A stretch of DNA of 64,000 nt from Rapana venosa (taxonomy: Eukaryota > Mollusca > Gastropoda > Neogastropoda > Muricidae). Below, piece by piece: positions 36,986 through 48,683 of this stretch (positions within the stretch are counted from its first letter, which is position 1; every line of letters starts with the position of its first letter). The notes under the pieces were generated by a model. That model had not been told where the DNA came from, searched no databases, and saw nothing but the letters and a program-made list of their open reading frames with translations. The position numbers and the translations under genes are program-made. The DNA lies in the NCBI GenBank assembly GCA_028751875.1, contig CM054140.1:24839135-24903134 (forward strand). Reading direction: 5' to 3'.

Positions 36986-39900
36986 TAACCTGGGGAAGTC
37001 ACAACTGAAGACTTCATTTTATATGCACCCCCCCACCCCCACCCCCCCATTAACAATGCTTGTTTAGCTTCCACATATATTATATACCCTTAATAGCAGT
37101 TGTTAGTTATTGCAAATTTCATTTCTGAGATGACATATTACAAAACAACCACAAAACACACACACACTCCATGGCGAAAAGTTGGTGATTTTAATTTAAT
37201 CACAATCATTGTATTGGACAGTACAATCATTGTATTGGACATTTTCGGCAGAGTCTGTCAGATTGTTGTCTTAACTACTTCAGTCTGAGCGTTGTGTTGT
37301 TGCCAAAATAAGTAAATAACGGGGAAAAATTGACAGGTAAAATTTTGTTCCATGTGTACGGAAAAAAGTTAACAAAAATTTTTGCAAATGAGAAATGTAT
37401 TATCTTGATATTCAAAGTAATCAAAAATACATTTGAAAAATACCAAATGGGCAAATAACATTTCAGGATGAATATCTTGTGCCCATCCCAGTGTTTAGTT
37501 TTACAACCTGGTTGCCAGAACAAAACAATACTGGCAAAAATGTCATGAAGCCTGATGAGAAAAAAAGACAGGAGAAAGGCCTAGGAAGCAGAAAATAAGC
37601 GAGAGGGGACCAAAATAACTAAGCACAAAAAAAGAATACCCCCAAAAAACAGAGGAAAGTGATAGAAAAGAGGAAAGTTCTAGTACATAATTTTTGGCTG
37701 GATTAACTTCTAGCAGGAGCCTGTTTTTTTGTAGTAGGCATTGCCACTGAAGATCTGGGCTGTAAGCTAAGAGAATGTCAAAAATCCAGGAACACAGAAA
37801 GAACTTCCACTTGGATCTCTTTGCTCTGTGGATGAGAAGGAGGGTACCCCTAAAGCTGAGCAATGCCTCCTTGCCATTAGCCACAGAAGCAAACCAGAGA
37901 CCTATGCTGACTGATGCTTGACAGGTTGGATCAGTGACCATTGACGAAAGGGTTGATTTGTCTTTTCTCTATGTAAAACAGTAGCCAAAAAGGCAAGTTC
38001 TTATGAACAAAACAAACTTGTCACCAACCAGTACCAACATAGCACTTGATAAGAATCCAACTTCCAAACTCGTACAAGAGTATTCTGTTTTCAAGGAGAA
38101 GAACCAGGAATAAAGACATGAGAAAAGTGGGCGACAATTGAGAGGGTGGGTAGAATACCAACCACAACAAAAATCTTAATTTTGCTCCTTGGCTTTCCCA
38201 GGTTTAAAAAAAAAAAAAAGATTAAAAAAGGAGACTTAGTTGGTAGCAAGAGATACTGGTCTCATCTAAGAAACTCTGCAAAAGATGTCTTCTTTTTCTC
38301 GGTTTTCCAAATAAGTGTAGCAATAGATTTCAATATTCGATGCGTAGGTTTCCCTTCTCAATGAGCAAACTATCATAATGCAGAATGTGTATGACGTATA
38401 TACAGATGGCAACAAATACCACAACATTATTGACTTCCATGTATAAAATGCATACATACATATGTACACAATACATAAATACAAATGCATACATGTTCAC
38501 CTGACAAAACTGCAAAATGGCTCATAAGGTATTTATGGGAGGAAAAAACAACAACCACAACTTATAAATGGTACTTACCTATGTTATAGAATCTTTACAT
38601 CTATAGATATAGATAACGGATACATGTTTTCTGTTTGCCTTTGAATCTTTATCATATCACAGTCTTGCTTTCAGCATCATGTTTTGATCCGATTTTATAA
38701 AAAAAAAAAAACCATTATGCAGAGTATATTGAAACAAATGATAGGAAATAAAATACTTGACAACTGAAAGTATGTGTCAACAATGAAGGTATGAAGACAA
38801 ATCATGAATTATATATACAAAATAAGCAGGAAACCTACACACGAAAAAAAAAAAAAGCATTCCTGATAAATAAGATTTAACATCAAAATAAATAGTAAAA
38901 TATACCAACAAAACTGATAAATGAATAAGGATTAACAGAAGATGAAATTACTTTTGTATCAAATATAGTTTATTGTTACTGATGATAAAAACGGAAGGAA
39001 ACTGACAACCATTAATTAATATATGATAAAGACACCATTCAATACTTTTTCTGAATGATATTGTAAATGCATAAAACATGTATGACATTTATGAAATACA
39101 TGTATATAACTAAACCTTTTTTTTCTCTCCATTTCACATTGAGTAATCCCTATTTTTTTAAATGTTTGACTGTTAATGGATAGATAGTTATGTAGCTTAG
39201 GCCTTTTTATCGCAATGTTTTTTATCCATTACTTTTCATTCCTTTTTATCATCATAATTAGAAGTAATCAAGTTGTACAACAGATTTTAAAGACCAAAGC
39301 TTTATTTTACATCTCATTAAAAGCATTATGCTTTTAATCAAGTTTTTAATTGACAGATTTTACTCCATTTATAATCATATGGTGGTTTTTTTATGAATCA
39401 TATGATAATGAAGTTTTGGGTGTATGTCTGTGTGAAATGTCCAAGCTGCAAAATGAGTGCATTATGTCATCTGTAGTTGCATTGTATAGTAATGTATTAT
39501 ATAATTATAATCTGTCTATGACTGAAGTGATGTTTAAATGAAGATGCCACGTGTTTACTTTTCAATCAACAGGGTCGAAGAGAAGAACAGTGGAAGTTAT
39601 CTCCACTTTTTCTTTCTGTTTCTGGAATGTGGTGTACAATGCTGTCAATAGAAAGAAAAACCAAAACTGAACAGTTCAGATTTTAGACCTCTTCCTAAAG
39701 TGCCTTACTTTTATTTTATTTTATTTTTTTCATCTGCATTTTTTTCCCCACCAGCTGATATACAGGAGGAAGTTTCTGTAGGTACCACTTTTGTTATCCT
39801 CACTTGAAACCACTCCTTAGTATAGATGTATAGTTTGTGTGCTTGGTGTGTTCCTCTTTATGTCTTTGACAGATCTTATGTCGTGAAAGTGATCTGCAAG

Positions 39901-41237
39901 ATCGTATCTGTTGAGTTGTTGCACAAGTCAGCGCCATTACATGCACGAGTTAAACAAAACTGATGAATGAAAGATCAAGGTCTTATCTATCATCCCTGTG
40001 TGGTGTTGGTTCAGTGTACATAAAGAGCAGGAGTGTCCACAGTGCTTGCTATTACCTTTTCCCTTTGTGTTTGCAGGTTAGTAGATATATGATCAAATTC
40101 AACTAAAATGACTACCCTGGCGTGTCTTGGGTACATCACAACCCCCACCCCAGTCTCCCAGAAGTAAATCAATGATTAATGGACTTAAAGCCTGTGTTAG
40201 AGAGCTTTATCCCTCTCCTCACCCCCCCCCCCCTTTTTTTTTTTAAGAATATCAGAATAAAAAGCATAGTGTGTAATATCTTAGGAATCAAAGTCCTGTG
40301 TAATAATGACTGGCATAGGCTACACTGAAAGATGGAGGCAGTGAGTTAAGTATTTTTTTTATTACGCTATGAAAGTTGTTCGACAAACCCAAGGTAAATT
40401 TCTAAAGGCCTCAATATAACACATAGGCCTTTTGAGAGAACTCCTGAGAAATAAAAAAGGTTCATAAAGACTAAGCTAACATGGGGAAAGAAGAATGTGT
40501 TCAGGAAGGCTGCTGGTCACAGGTCGTCTGCCTCATCCTGACACTGAACTTTGGCAAAGTTAGTCAACAGATTGTTGTGTATGATGTTGAAACTCTTATT
40601 TCATCTAACCCACGTACTGTTGTGTGTAATTCTGAACTGAACTTGATTTCAGCAAATCAGTATGCTGTTATGGGTTATTTGATTATAGTTGACTTTGGTT
40701 AACCAGTAGACCGTTGCCTATTGTTTGATTTAAGGTTGATTCTTCTTAACCATTACACTGTTGTAAACAATGGCGATATAGTAGACTTGCCTTAGCCAAC
40801 TGTTGTGTGTGTAATTCTGAAGCATGGCTGACTTCTCTGTGCCAACATGTTGTTTTGTGTTTTTCTGAGCCATGAGTGAAGCGTGATCTGAAGTCTTGAG
40901 AATGGTATCGATTTTTCTGGTCCTACATATTGAGTGGCTTGATATGATTTTCCACACTTATGTTTTACTGCTGAACGAGACTGTCATTTGTGTCATTACA
41001 TGTTGTACTTATGAAAACCGGATTGCTTGTATGTATTCATACTGGGCAGTTAAAAACCTTATCTCTGTACTCTAACTGATGTTTATTTTGTAATCCAAAC
41101 TTGGAAACTTTGTGCAGAAATGTACTTGAAACATTACCCTGATCTACAATTTTGTTTTGTGTGCTTGTCTGAATGTGTTCTGAACATTAAAATGTAAGTA
41201 TTTGTCGTATGAATGCATTTTGTATTGCTCAATATTC
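36986..41237. other. no recognised gene
   Basis: AT-rich sequence with a 22-base direct duplication at about 37200-37241 (CAATCATTGTATTGGACA twice). The 132-codon minus ORF at 37543-37941 has no homology or splice context that I can see. Confidence 0.5.
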
Positions 41238-41243
41238 AATAAA
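41238..41243 (+). terminator. poly(A) signal, plus strand
   Basis: AATAAA followed about 30-60 bases later by a GT-rich element (TGTGTGTGTTGTTTGTGTGT, 41275 on), the usual layout of a strong cleavage site. It is the best candidate 3' end for the plus-strand transcription unit. Confidence 0.5.
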
Positions 41244-41343
41244 AATGAACTTCCCTTCATTTTCTTGTTTCAAGTGTGTGTGTGTTGTTTGTGTGTGTGT
41301 ATGTATATGGCATGAACATGAATGAAGCCTAAAATAAAAAAAG

Positions 41344-41380
41344 TACACCGTTTTCTCACCTGAAACAGGAAAACGGTGTA
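41344..41380. other. perfect 12-bp stem hairpin in the convergent zone
   Basis: TACACCGTTTTC (41344-41355) and GAAAACGGTGTA (41369-41380) are exact reverse complements around a 13-base loop. It lies 100 bases past the plus-strand poly(A) signal and before the minus-strand gene's 3' end. Function unknown. Confidence 0.7.
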
Positions 41381-41446
41381 GACATAATACACAATGATTT
41401 GCTGTATTAATAGAGATGGCACATACCTCAGAAACAAAGGTCACTT

Positions 41447-41565
41447 GTCACACTAACATCACTTTTAAGGCATCAGATACCAATGTTAAACAGGTCTAAA
41501 CATAACCACTCTAACACAACTTTTAAGGCATCAAATACAAATGTTAAGCGGGTCTAACCGAAACA
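41447..41565. repeat. tandem duplication, about 65-bp unit
   Basis: ACTTTTAAGGCATCAGATAC..AATGTTAAACAGGTCTAA is followed by a second copy, ACTTTTAAGGCATCAAATAC..AATGTTAAGCGGGTCTAA. Confidence 0.85.
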
Positions 41566-41937
41566 CAGTACTGCATAAGATGTTAAGAAAAAAATGAAAC
41601 AAACTGAAATTACATTTAAAAAATGGTCATGAATATTTGTTGAAGGCGATTCCTTTCATATTTCTCTCATACCTATTTCTAGGTGTGACTTGTTCCTGTG
41701 GAGCTCCCATCCTGTCAACTGTTTATCCAAAATACCCTATTTTCAGGACACACACTTTTTGAATTAAAAAAAAATTTCTTTGCTGGTTTCAATCTATAAA
41801 ATAGTTTCATAAGTGGCTAACCGAAATATCAGCATACAGGTGTGACAGAAAAATAGTTTCTTGCACAGTCTTGTGGCCCTTTTCACCTGCCCCTGTAGCC
41901 AACTTGGACAGCTGAAATGGGGGAGTAATAACCAAAG

Positions 41938-41939
<2 letters not shown>

Positions 41940-41974
<35 letters not shown>

Positions 41975-42030
41975 CATATATATATACATATATATATATA
42001 ATATATTATATATATATATATATATATATG
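41940..42030. repeat. (TA)n microsatellite
   Basis: About 40 TA units with CATA interruptions and an AATATATTATA centre. Confidence 0.95.
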
Positions 42031-42147
42031 TATAATTTACTTTCTGAGCAAAACTGCGAATGACATTGGAACAGCCTAGTGGTTAGAACATCAATCATGA
42101 AAGAACCAATAGCAAGTGACAGTGCTGTTCATTCATTCCTCTATTGA

Positions 42148-42153
42148 TTTATT
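42148..42153 (-). terminator. candidate poly(A) signal of the SPATA1-like gene
   Basis: Minus-strand AATAAA at the A-rich tail of a sense-oriented SINE fragment, about 840 bases after the stop codon at 42990. No better AATAAA was noticed between the two. If used, the gene's 3' end is supplied by the SINE (inference). Confidence 0.4.
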
Positions 42154-42262
42154 TCTTCTTTTATATCGAGGATAATGGAATAAGCGCTCGTGTGCTTTTT
42201 TTTACATCCAGTTCCCGTGACTATGCGGTTTTGTAAATTTTGTCATCTGTTCCCATGGCTGT
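42148..42262 (-). mobile_element. SINE family A 3' fragment in the SPATA1-like 3' region
   Basis: Plus-strand TTATATCGAGGATAATGGAA, TAAGCGCTCGTGTGC, CATCCAGTTCCCGTG and TTGTCATCTGTTCCCATG are the reverse complement of the SINE 3' end. It lies in the same sense as the minus-strand gene. A separate head-like scrap (CAGCCTAGTGGTTAGAACAT) sits at 42074. Confidence 0.88.
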
Positions 42263-42654
42263 TATGCCATGAGAGCATGTCAGACTTTCCTGACTTGGGG
42301 GTGGGGGGGGTGAGTGTGTGTTTCAAAACATCTTATCAAAAAAGCAAAGTATGAAAAGGCTGGGAGCAGTGAGATAGAGAGTGGATAAGCCGGGAATACC
42401 CTGCCAGAAACTACTTTTTTGGCCAGAAAAATACTGTCCTGCAAAATGGGCAGTCATTCTTACCACAGACCACAGACATTGACTGCATGTCAGTCTTCTT
42501 TAAAATGCCCTTAAAAAATGTCTAGTCCTGTTAAGAAAATAAAGATGGTTATAAATTTATAACTGGTCATAAATAACCACAGATGTGCAGGAAAGTATTC
42601 TGTGGTTATAATTTACATGGGCAAAGTCACATGTAGCTCTCTGTTTGATTACTG

Positions 42655-42772
42655 AGAGAAAGAGAAAGAGAGAGAGAGAGCGAGAGAGAGAGAGACAGAG
42701 AGACAGAGAGAGCGAGATACAGAGAGAGACAGAGAGTGAGAGACAGAGAGAGAGACAGAGAGAGAGAGAGCT
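42655..42772. repeat. (GA)n imperfect microsatellite
   Basis: GAGAGA with GACAGAGA and GCGAGATA variants. It lies in the likely 3' UTR of the SPATA1-like gene, reading (TC)n in the transcript. Confidence 0.93.
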
Positions 42773-42989
42773 AACACGAGTTTCTGATGAACAAACAGGT
42801 TAAACTTTCCGATCTGTATCACAAAGACAACACTTCTTCACCAAACACAGACAAACCTAAACCCTTTCAAGGAGGCACTGAAATACCTGGCTGTGACAGT
42901 GAACACCACACGAAGATCAGCAGAAGCACCTCCAACAGCAGCAGAACGAACGATTCATCGGAAAAAAACAACAAAGGATTCACAGTTAC

Positions 42990-45900
42990 TCAGGCAGTGA
43001 CCGTCTGTTCATCCCTCTTGCCAGAGGGGATGTCGGGAACAGGTGTGGCCTCGCTCAGCGCCCCCGAGGACAGGGCTGCAAACTGCTGGCTGCGAACCAG
43101 CGACAGGTTGATCTTCTTCTGCACCAGCTCTGCTCGCAGCGACCTCAGCTCCGTCTCCGCCTGGTTCCGCAGCTGCAAGCAGGGGCAGAGCACCCACTCA
43201 GTAGACTTGGAAGGCTTGTCCCCGCATGTGGACTTTCTTCTGCACCACCTCCGCCCTCACCGCTCGTAGCTCTGTCTCGGCCTGGGTGCGCAACTGCAAG
43301 GAGATGGGGGCTTGTGGAGGGATATTCAGGAGGGGGTAGAGGGGTGGGTGGGAGGGCAACGGGATGTAGGATGACGGGTCCAGGATTTGGTTCAAGTGAC
43401 TGAGAAAAGACCCGAGTTGTAAAAAGGAGTAGCCATACTCTGTTATACCTCTGCAGAAGCATTACATACCTGCTGATCTGAACTGTAAGCTGAAGAAAGT
43501 GGAAAGATTAGAAGCAAAGGTTTTGTTATGTTCTGTGTTAATTCCCTGTCCTTCTTTGTCGCCAGCAACAAACCTCTTCTACTGCTACTGCCCATGATAC
43601 CGAATCTTGCAGGTTTACGTGGTTTATAAGGGTGCAAAGCATACTATGAAATAAGGTACCTGGATTTATGATTTACAAGTAATCTTTGGGGGAAAAGATA
43701 TACTAGGATAAAATACATAAAGTCAAACTACTCTGAGGACTCCGAAACTGGTCAGTTTTAGGAAGAGACTGTCCTGTGTGACTTTGGTAGGAGAGCTGTT
43801 TCTTCTTTTTTACATGTAGCTATCAATAAATTCCCATCTTTTCAGTTAGGGGTCAACTTTTTAAACCAAAAACCAAAGTAAAAAAAAAAAAAGAGTTTTT
43901 AATGATACAAAAAAGAGAAAAGTCTATATTCTGAAGATTATTTTTAAGGCACATGTTTTTTTAAAAAAAAGAAAGAAATGTTATCAGTTAGTAACTACGT
44001 GTGCCAGTCAGTGTTTTAGTGCGCAAATCAAAGCTTCAAAGGTGCATTTGATTTTAGACACATCTTCTACCAGCTAGCCTAACACCTTTCTTTAAGAACC
44101 CATAAAAAAAATCTTACCTGTCTATCAATAATTGTATTAATTACAATAATACCTGTGTGTAGGTTTGCAACTACAGTAATTATGTATGTATACCAGTTAT
44201 ATAATAATAATAAATAGAATTTATATAGCGCTATATCTCGTAAAAACAAATCAAAATGCACTAAATAACTGAAACAAAGCTACCAGTCATTGTGTAGGAT
44301 TTGTATATGAAGAAAATAAGTAGCTTTAGGCTATGTCCTTTAGATTGCTATGATAAAAAAACAGGATACAGGCAACAAGCACTATTTTCTGTCACAGAAG
44401 CACTATTTTCCACATATCAGGGTTGGTCGGTTTGAACTTTTAACTTCTTCTTTTTCATTTAACACACGATTCATAGGTTTCACAGTATTCCATAAATGCT
44501 ATGCCACACCCACCGAGGACTACATCTGACAGATGCTTCACAAACTTGCAGATCCTAATGCACCGGTCGTTTCATCTGAAGCTGTAAAAAGGACAGCAGT
44601 CATAATGGAGTTAAATCTGAGGAAAGAGAAGAAGTTGTACATAACTATACAGACTGTGAGGAGGAGAAAAGGAAGAAATGAAGGATCACAGATCAGCGAT
44701 ACGTAAGAGATATAAAGTTAGGAGATACAAAGATAGCACTGTTAAGATAAAAAAGAAACCAAAAAATCCCACATGCACTCTACAGAAGAATGTGTGAAAA
44801 TAATACTTACGGCATTGTGAACTTGAAAAACATACCGTAAGATTGAAAAATACCACTAAAGAATTCAAAGAGCATTTACATTTTATACTGGAGGCATTTT
44901 TGAGCCTGCAAGATAAGCTGCATGACAGAAATACTCTACTGAAAAAAACATGAAAGACATGTACAGATAATACTGAAGAGAAGGCACTTAGAGCCCCCCC
45001 AAAAAATATTGTGAGATTACAAAATACCCCTGAAGAATTTGAAGGACATGCGCACATAATACTGAAAGCATGAAGATCCTTAAAGTTTGGTTGAGTTATA
45101 CTGCTGAAGAATTTGAAGGACATGTACACATAATACTGAAGGCACTAAGATTCTGGATGTTTTAAGATGTAAGATTAAACTTACCACTGAAGTCTATGAC
45201 GGACATGTAACGACAACACTGAAGGCATTTTAGCCTTAAAGATAAGTTGTAAGACAGAAATACTCTACTGAAGAATTTCAAGGATATGTAAAACCACACT
45301 GGAGGCATTTTGAGCCTAAATGGCAAGTTTTAAGAAAAAAATTAACTCTTCTGAAGAATTTGAAGGAGACATATTATACAGATAATACTTAAAGTACACA
45401 AGCCTCAACGATGAGTTGAAACAGAGAAAAATACCACTGAGAAGTTTGCAGGATTTAAACTATAATTGATATGATACAAGCGTAATCATGTTGAACCATC
45501 TTTAAGTAACTTGTATAATAGAGATAAATTTGTAAAAAATTGTTGACAGGAGGAACTTGACTAAAGCATTTTCAATGCATAACTGACATTTGGTAGAGAA
45601 AACACAGCAGTTTTATAAGTCATATAAATAAAAGCTCCTTCTCCCAAAAAAAAACAAGAAGAAAAACAGCTCCCAAACGCAAAAAATAAGGGCAAAGTAT
45701 TTTTTCAGGAAAAAAGTATCTAACACAAAACCAGGGTTTTAAACAGAACTGTTAGTTGAATCATGAAAGAAACTCGGGGGAAAATTTTGTTATTTCTACT
45801 ACATAGTGAACACTGTATTAATTGATGAATCTAGTGATGGGCATGAAGTGGGGATAAGACAAAGACTGTAGGGGAAAGGATTAGTATAGATCTGACAGAC

Positions 45901-48597
45901 AAACTACTAACAAAGGGATTTGAGGTGGTAAAGGAGAGTTGTTGACAAGAAAACTAGGTTGGTACAGACAGAGTTAGGGAGAATGGGGGAAGGTAGGGGG
46001 AAAAAAAGAGGAAAATCAGAAATTTTAGGACAGATATATAGGTGGGTTTGTAGTATCACAGGTAGGTGGAATTGTAGTGGGTTCAGGACAGGTAGGTTAG
46101 TTTGTTGTAAGTTCAGGACAGGTAGGTGGGTTTGTAGTTAGTACAGGACAGGTGAGACAGGTAGGTGGGTTTGTAGTTAGTACAGGACAGGTGAGACAGG
46201 TAGGTGGGTTTGTAGTAAGTACAGGACAGGTGAGACAGGTAGGTGGGTTTGTAGTAGGTTCAGGACAGGTAGGTGGGTTTGTAGTAAGTACAGGACAGGT
46301 GAGACAGGTAGGTGGGTTTGTAGTAGGTTCAGGACAGGTAGGTGGGTTTGTAGTAAGTACAGGACAGGTAGGACAGGTATTTTGGTTTAGAGTAAGTTCA
46401 GGACAGGTAGGTGGGTTTGTAGTACTTTTGAAACAGAAGACAAGATCAGATCATGATAGAAATGGTACAGAGACAGGTACAGGGAGGGAGGGGGAAGGAG
46501 GTTAGGAATGGAGAGGAAGGTTAGCGGAGTTAGGGAACGGAGAGGTTAGTTGCCAAAAGGTTTGCAGTGAGGCACCCAGATCACCGACACAGAGCATTGG
46601 AGCTGGAAGGCTTTCACAGGTAGTCCAAAAGAAACACCACAGTGAAGCTTTTTCTGAACAACCTTCTTTGTAAAATCTTTTGATTTGAAAAATAAAGTAT
46701 GCTGCATCAGTGCAGCCTGATTTTTGTTTTCAAAATGATTTATTGTTCTGAGAGAATATTAAAGAAATCAAGTAGTTCTTTAAAAAAAAAAAAGTTGTTC
46801 AAAAGAAGCTTCACTGAACACAAAACTTTTACACAAATCTAACAGTTGGACAATACAAGTGTTCTAAGCTATGACACTTAAAATTGCCTTTTTTGAATGT
46901 CATTTATAAAGCTGTGAGAAGGTACATCATTTCAACTGTTAAAGTTTGTTATTAATCAAAACACAGGAATCCTAACAAGCGTAAGCTTCAATCAAAACAA
47001 TCTCGATAGTCTTCAGCTGGAAATCAAGTCTTGACAATCACATCATTTTGGAGGTTTTTGTTAAAAAATGTAATGTTAAAGCTTTTTAAAAAAGATTTTG
47101 AAAACTTTCAGTGTTGTTTATTTCTGACAACAATGTACCAATGCATGTTGTTTTGTTTTTTTAATTTCTAAAGACAATTAGCACAGTCCAGATATCAATA
47201 CTCGTCAACACAAAAAGCACAATGATGTTAGGCTAGTATAAAAGGGAGGCTATCTGCACAGAGTGAAGACAAGCGCTCTCCTCAATCTGCTGCCCTTAGA
47301 GAAGCTGAAGTCACTAACATGGGAACACCTTTACTTTTAAAAAAAACAAAAAAACTACATATTACATATAAAAAGAAAGCCACCAATAATTATTTTGCGC
47401 AAAATGAACGAACAGATATTAGATCAAACTTGTTACTATTCAACTCATGTTTCTAGTTCTTTTCAAATAAAGAGAGAAAAAAAATTCTTATACTTTTCTT
47501 TCACTTTCTTCCAAAGATACTCAATAATCAAGTATAGAATATGTTTTCTACTTTTGTTAAATTTGCTGAATAATTGTTGCATAACCTCTCTCCATGATTA
47601 TGTGCCTTTTGAAGTGGAATGGAAGCAAAAGGCAAAACCAGTATAACTGTATGGACACTTGATAATCCTATTTCAGGTAATATGACAGAGAAAAAAAAGA
47701 AATGTTGCAAATGTTCTTGATAGAGGAAAGGTTTCCTTCTGTTCTGTTTCTCTAAGCAAGTGGTCAGTCTGCACAGTACATAATATTTCTGCACCAAAGA
47801 TATGTAAACTTTAATAATTAATTTTAAAAAAAACCCACCCAACATATTTTGAATTTCATACATGGCATACGTATCAAAATGTCTGGAAAATGCTGGAAAA
47901 GCAAATAGCTTTACTTATAATAAACTGAAAACAACCAAGCAAAAGTCTGAGAATAATCAATCAAAACTGACAACACTCCACAACGAAAACATGTAACTGG
48001 ACACTGAACTGATCCATCTACTAAAAATATAAATAATAAAAAAAATTATTTAAAAAACCACCACCAGGCTGTTCAGTACCTATTCAAGGGGAGCAATGGG
48101 GAGAGGCTTGAGTGCATTAGGGGTGATGCTGTCTGGGCCTTCTCGCGGAGAGCGCCGTTGCACGCTAACTAACACATTAATCTGAGTGACAAACAAAAAA
48201 TTAATGCACATAAGCAGTGGTCTGATCACACCAAAAGCTCTCACAAAAAATGCTAGGGAAAATGGTTTAGCTAATGGCAGAATAAACGTGGAGAACTGCG
48301 TATTAAGCCTTAAGTTAAATGCAGCAATGGCAAAAGAAACATTTACAGCATCATCATCATCAAACTGTTGACTATTTCTAGTTCTTGTGAACAAACAACT
48401 GACTAGATAGCCTTTCAAATAAGAATAGAGTTGTTAGCATAAACTTCAAAAAGAACAGAAATAGCTGTTAGTTGATAATTCAAACAGGAAAAAAAGAGAA
48501 ATTACAGTTACTAATTTGAGCTAATGGAGAAAAGTTTGAAAAGACAACTAATTATTCCACTTTTTAAAAAATCACACAGACAGTCATACACACACGA

Positions 48598-48629
<32 letters not shown>

Positions 48630-48639
48630 CACCACCACA

Positions 48640-48683
<44 letters not shown>

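Noticed and set aside
37543..37941. 132-codon minus-strand ORF (Leu/Phe/Ser-rich)
   Set aside because: Composition follows the local AT/A-rich sequence; no homology or splice signals seen.
44686..45129. 147-codon minus-strand ORF with Phe/Ser/Cys-rich protein
   Set aside because: By-product of the 82-bp tandem array.
46152..46505. 117-codon plus-strand ORF with 13-residue repeats
   Set aside because: Minisatellite translation inside an intron of the opposite-strand gene.
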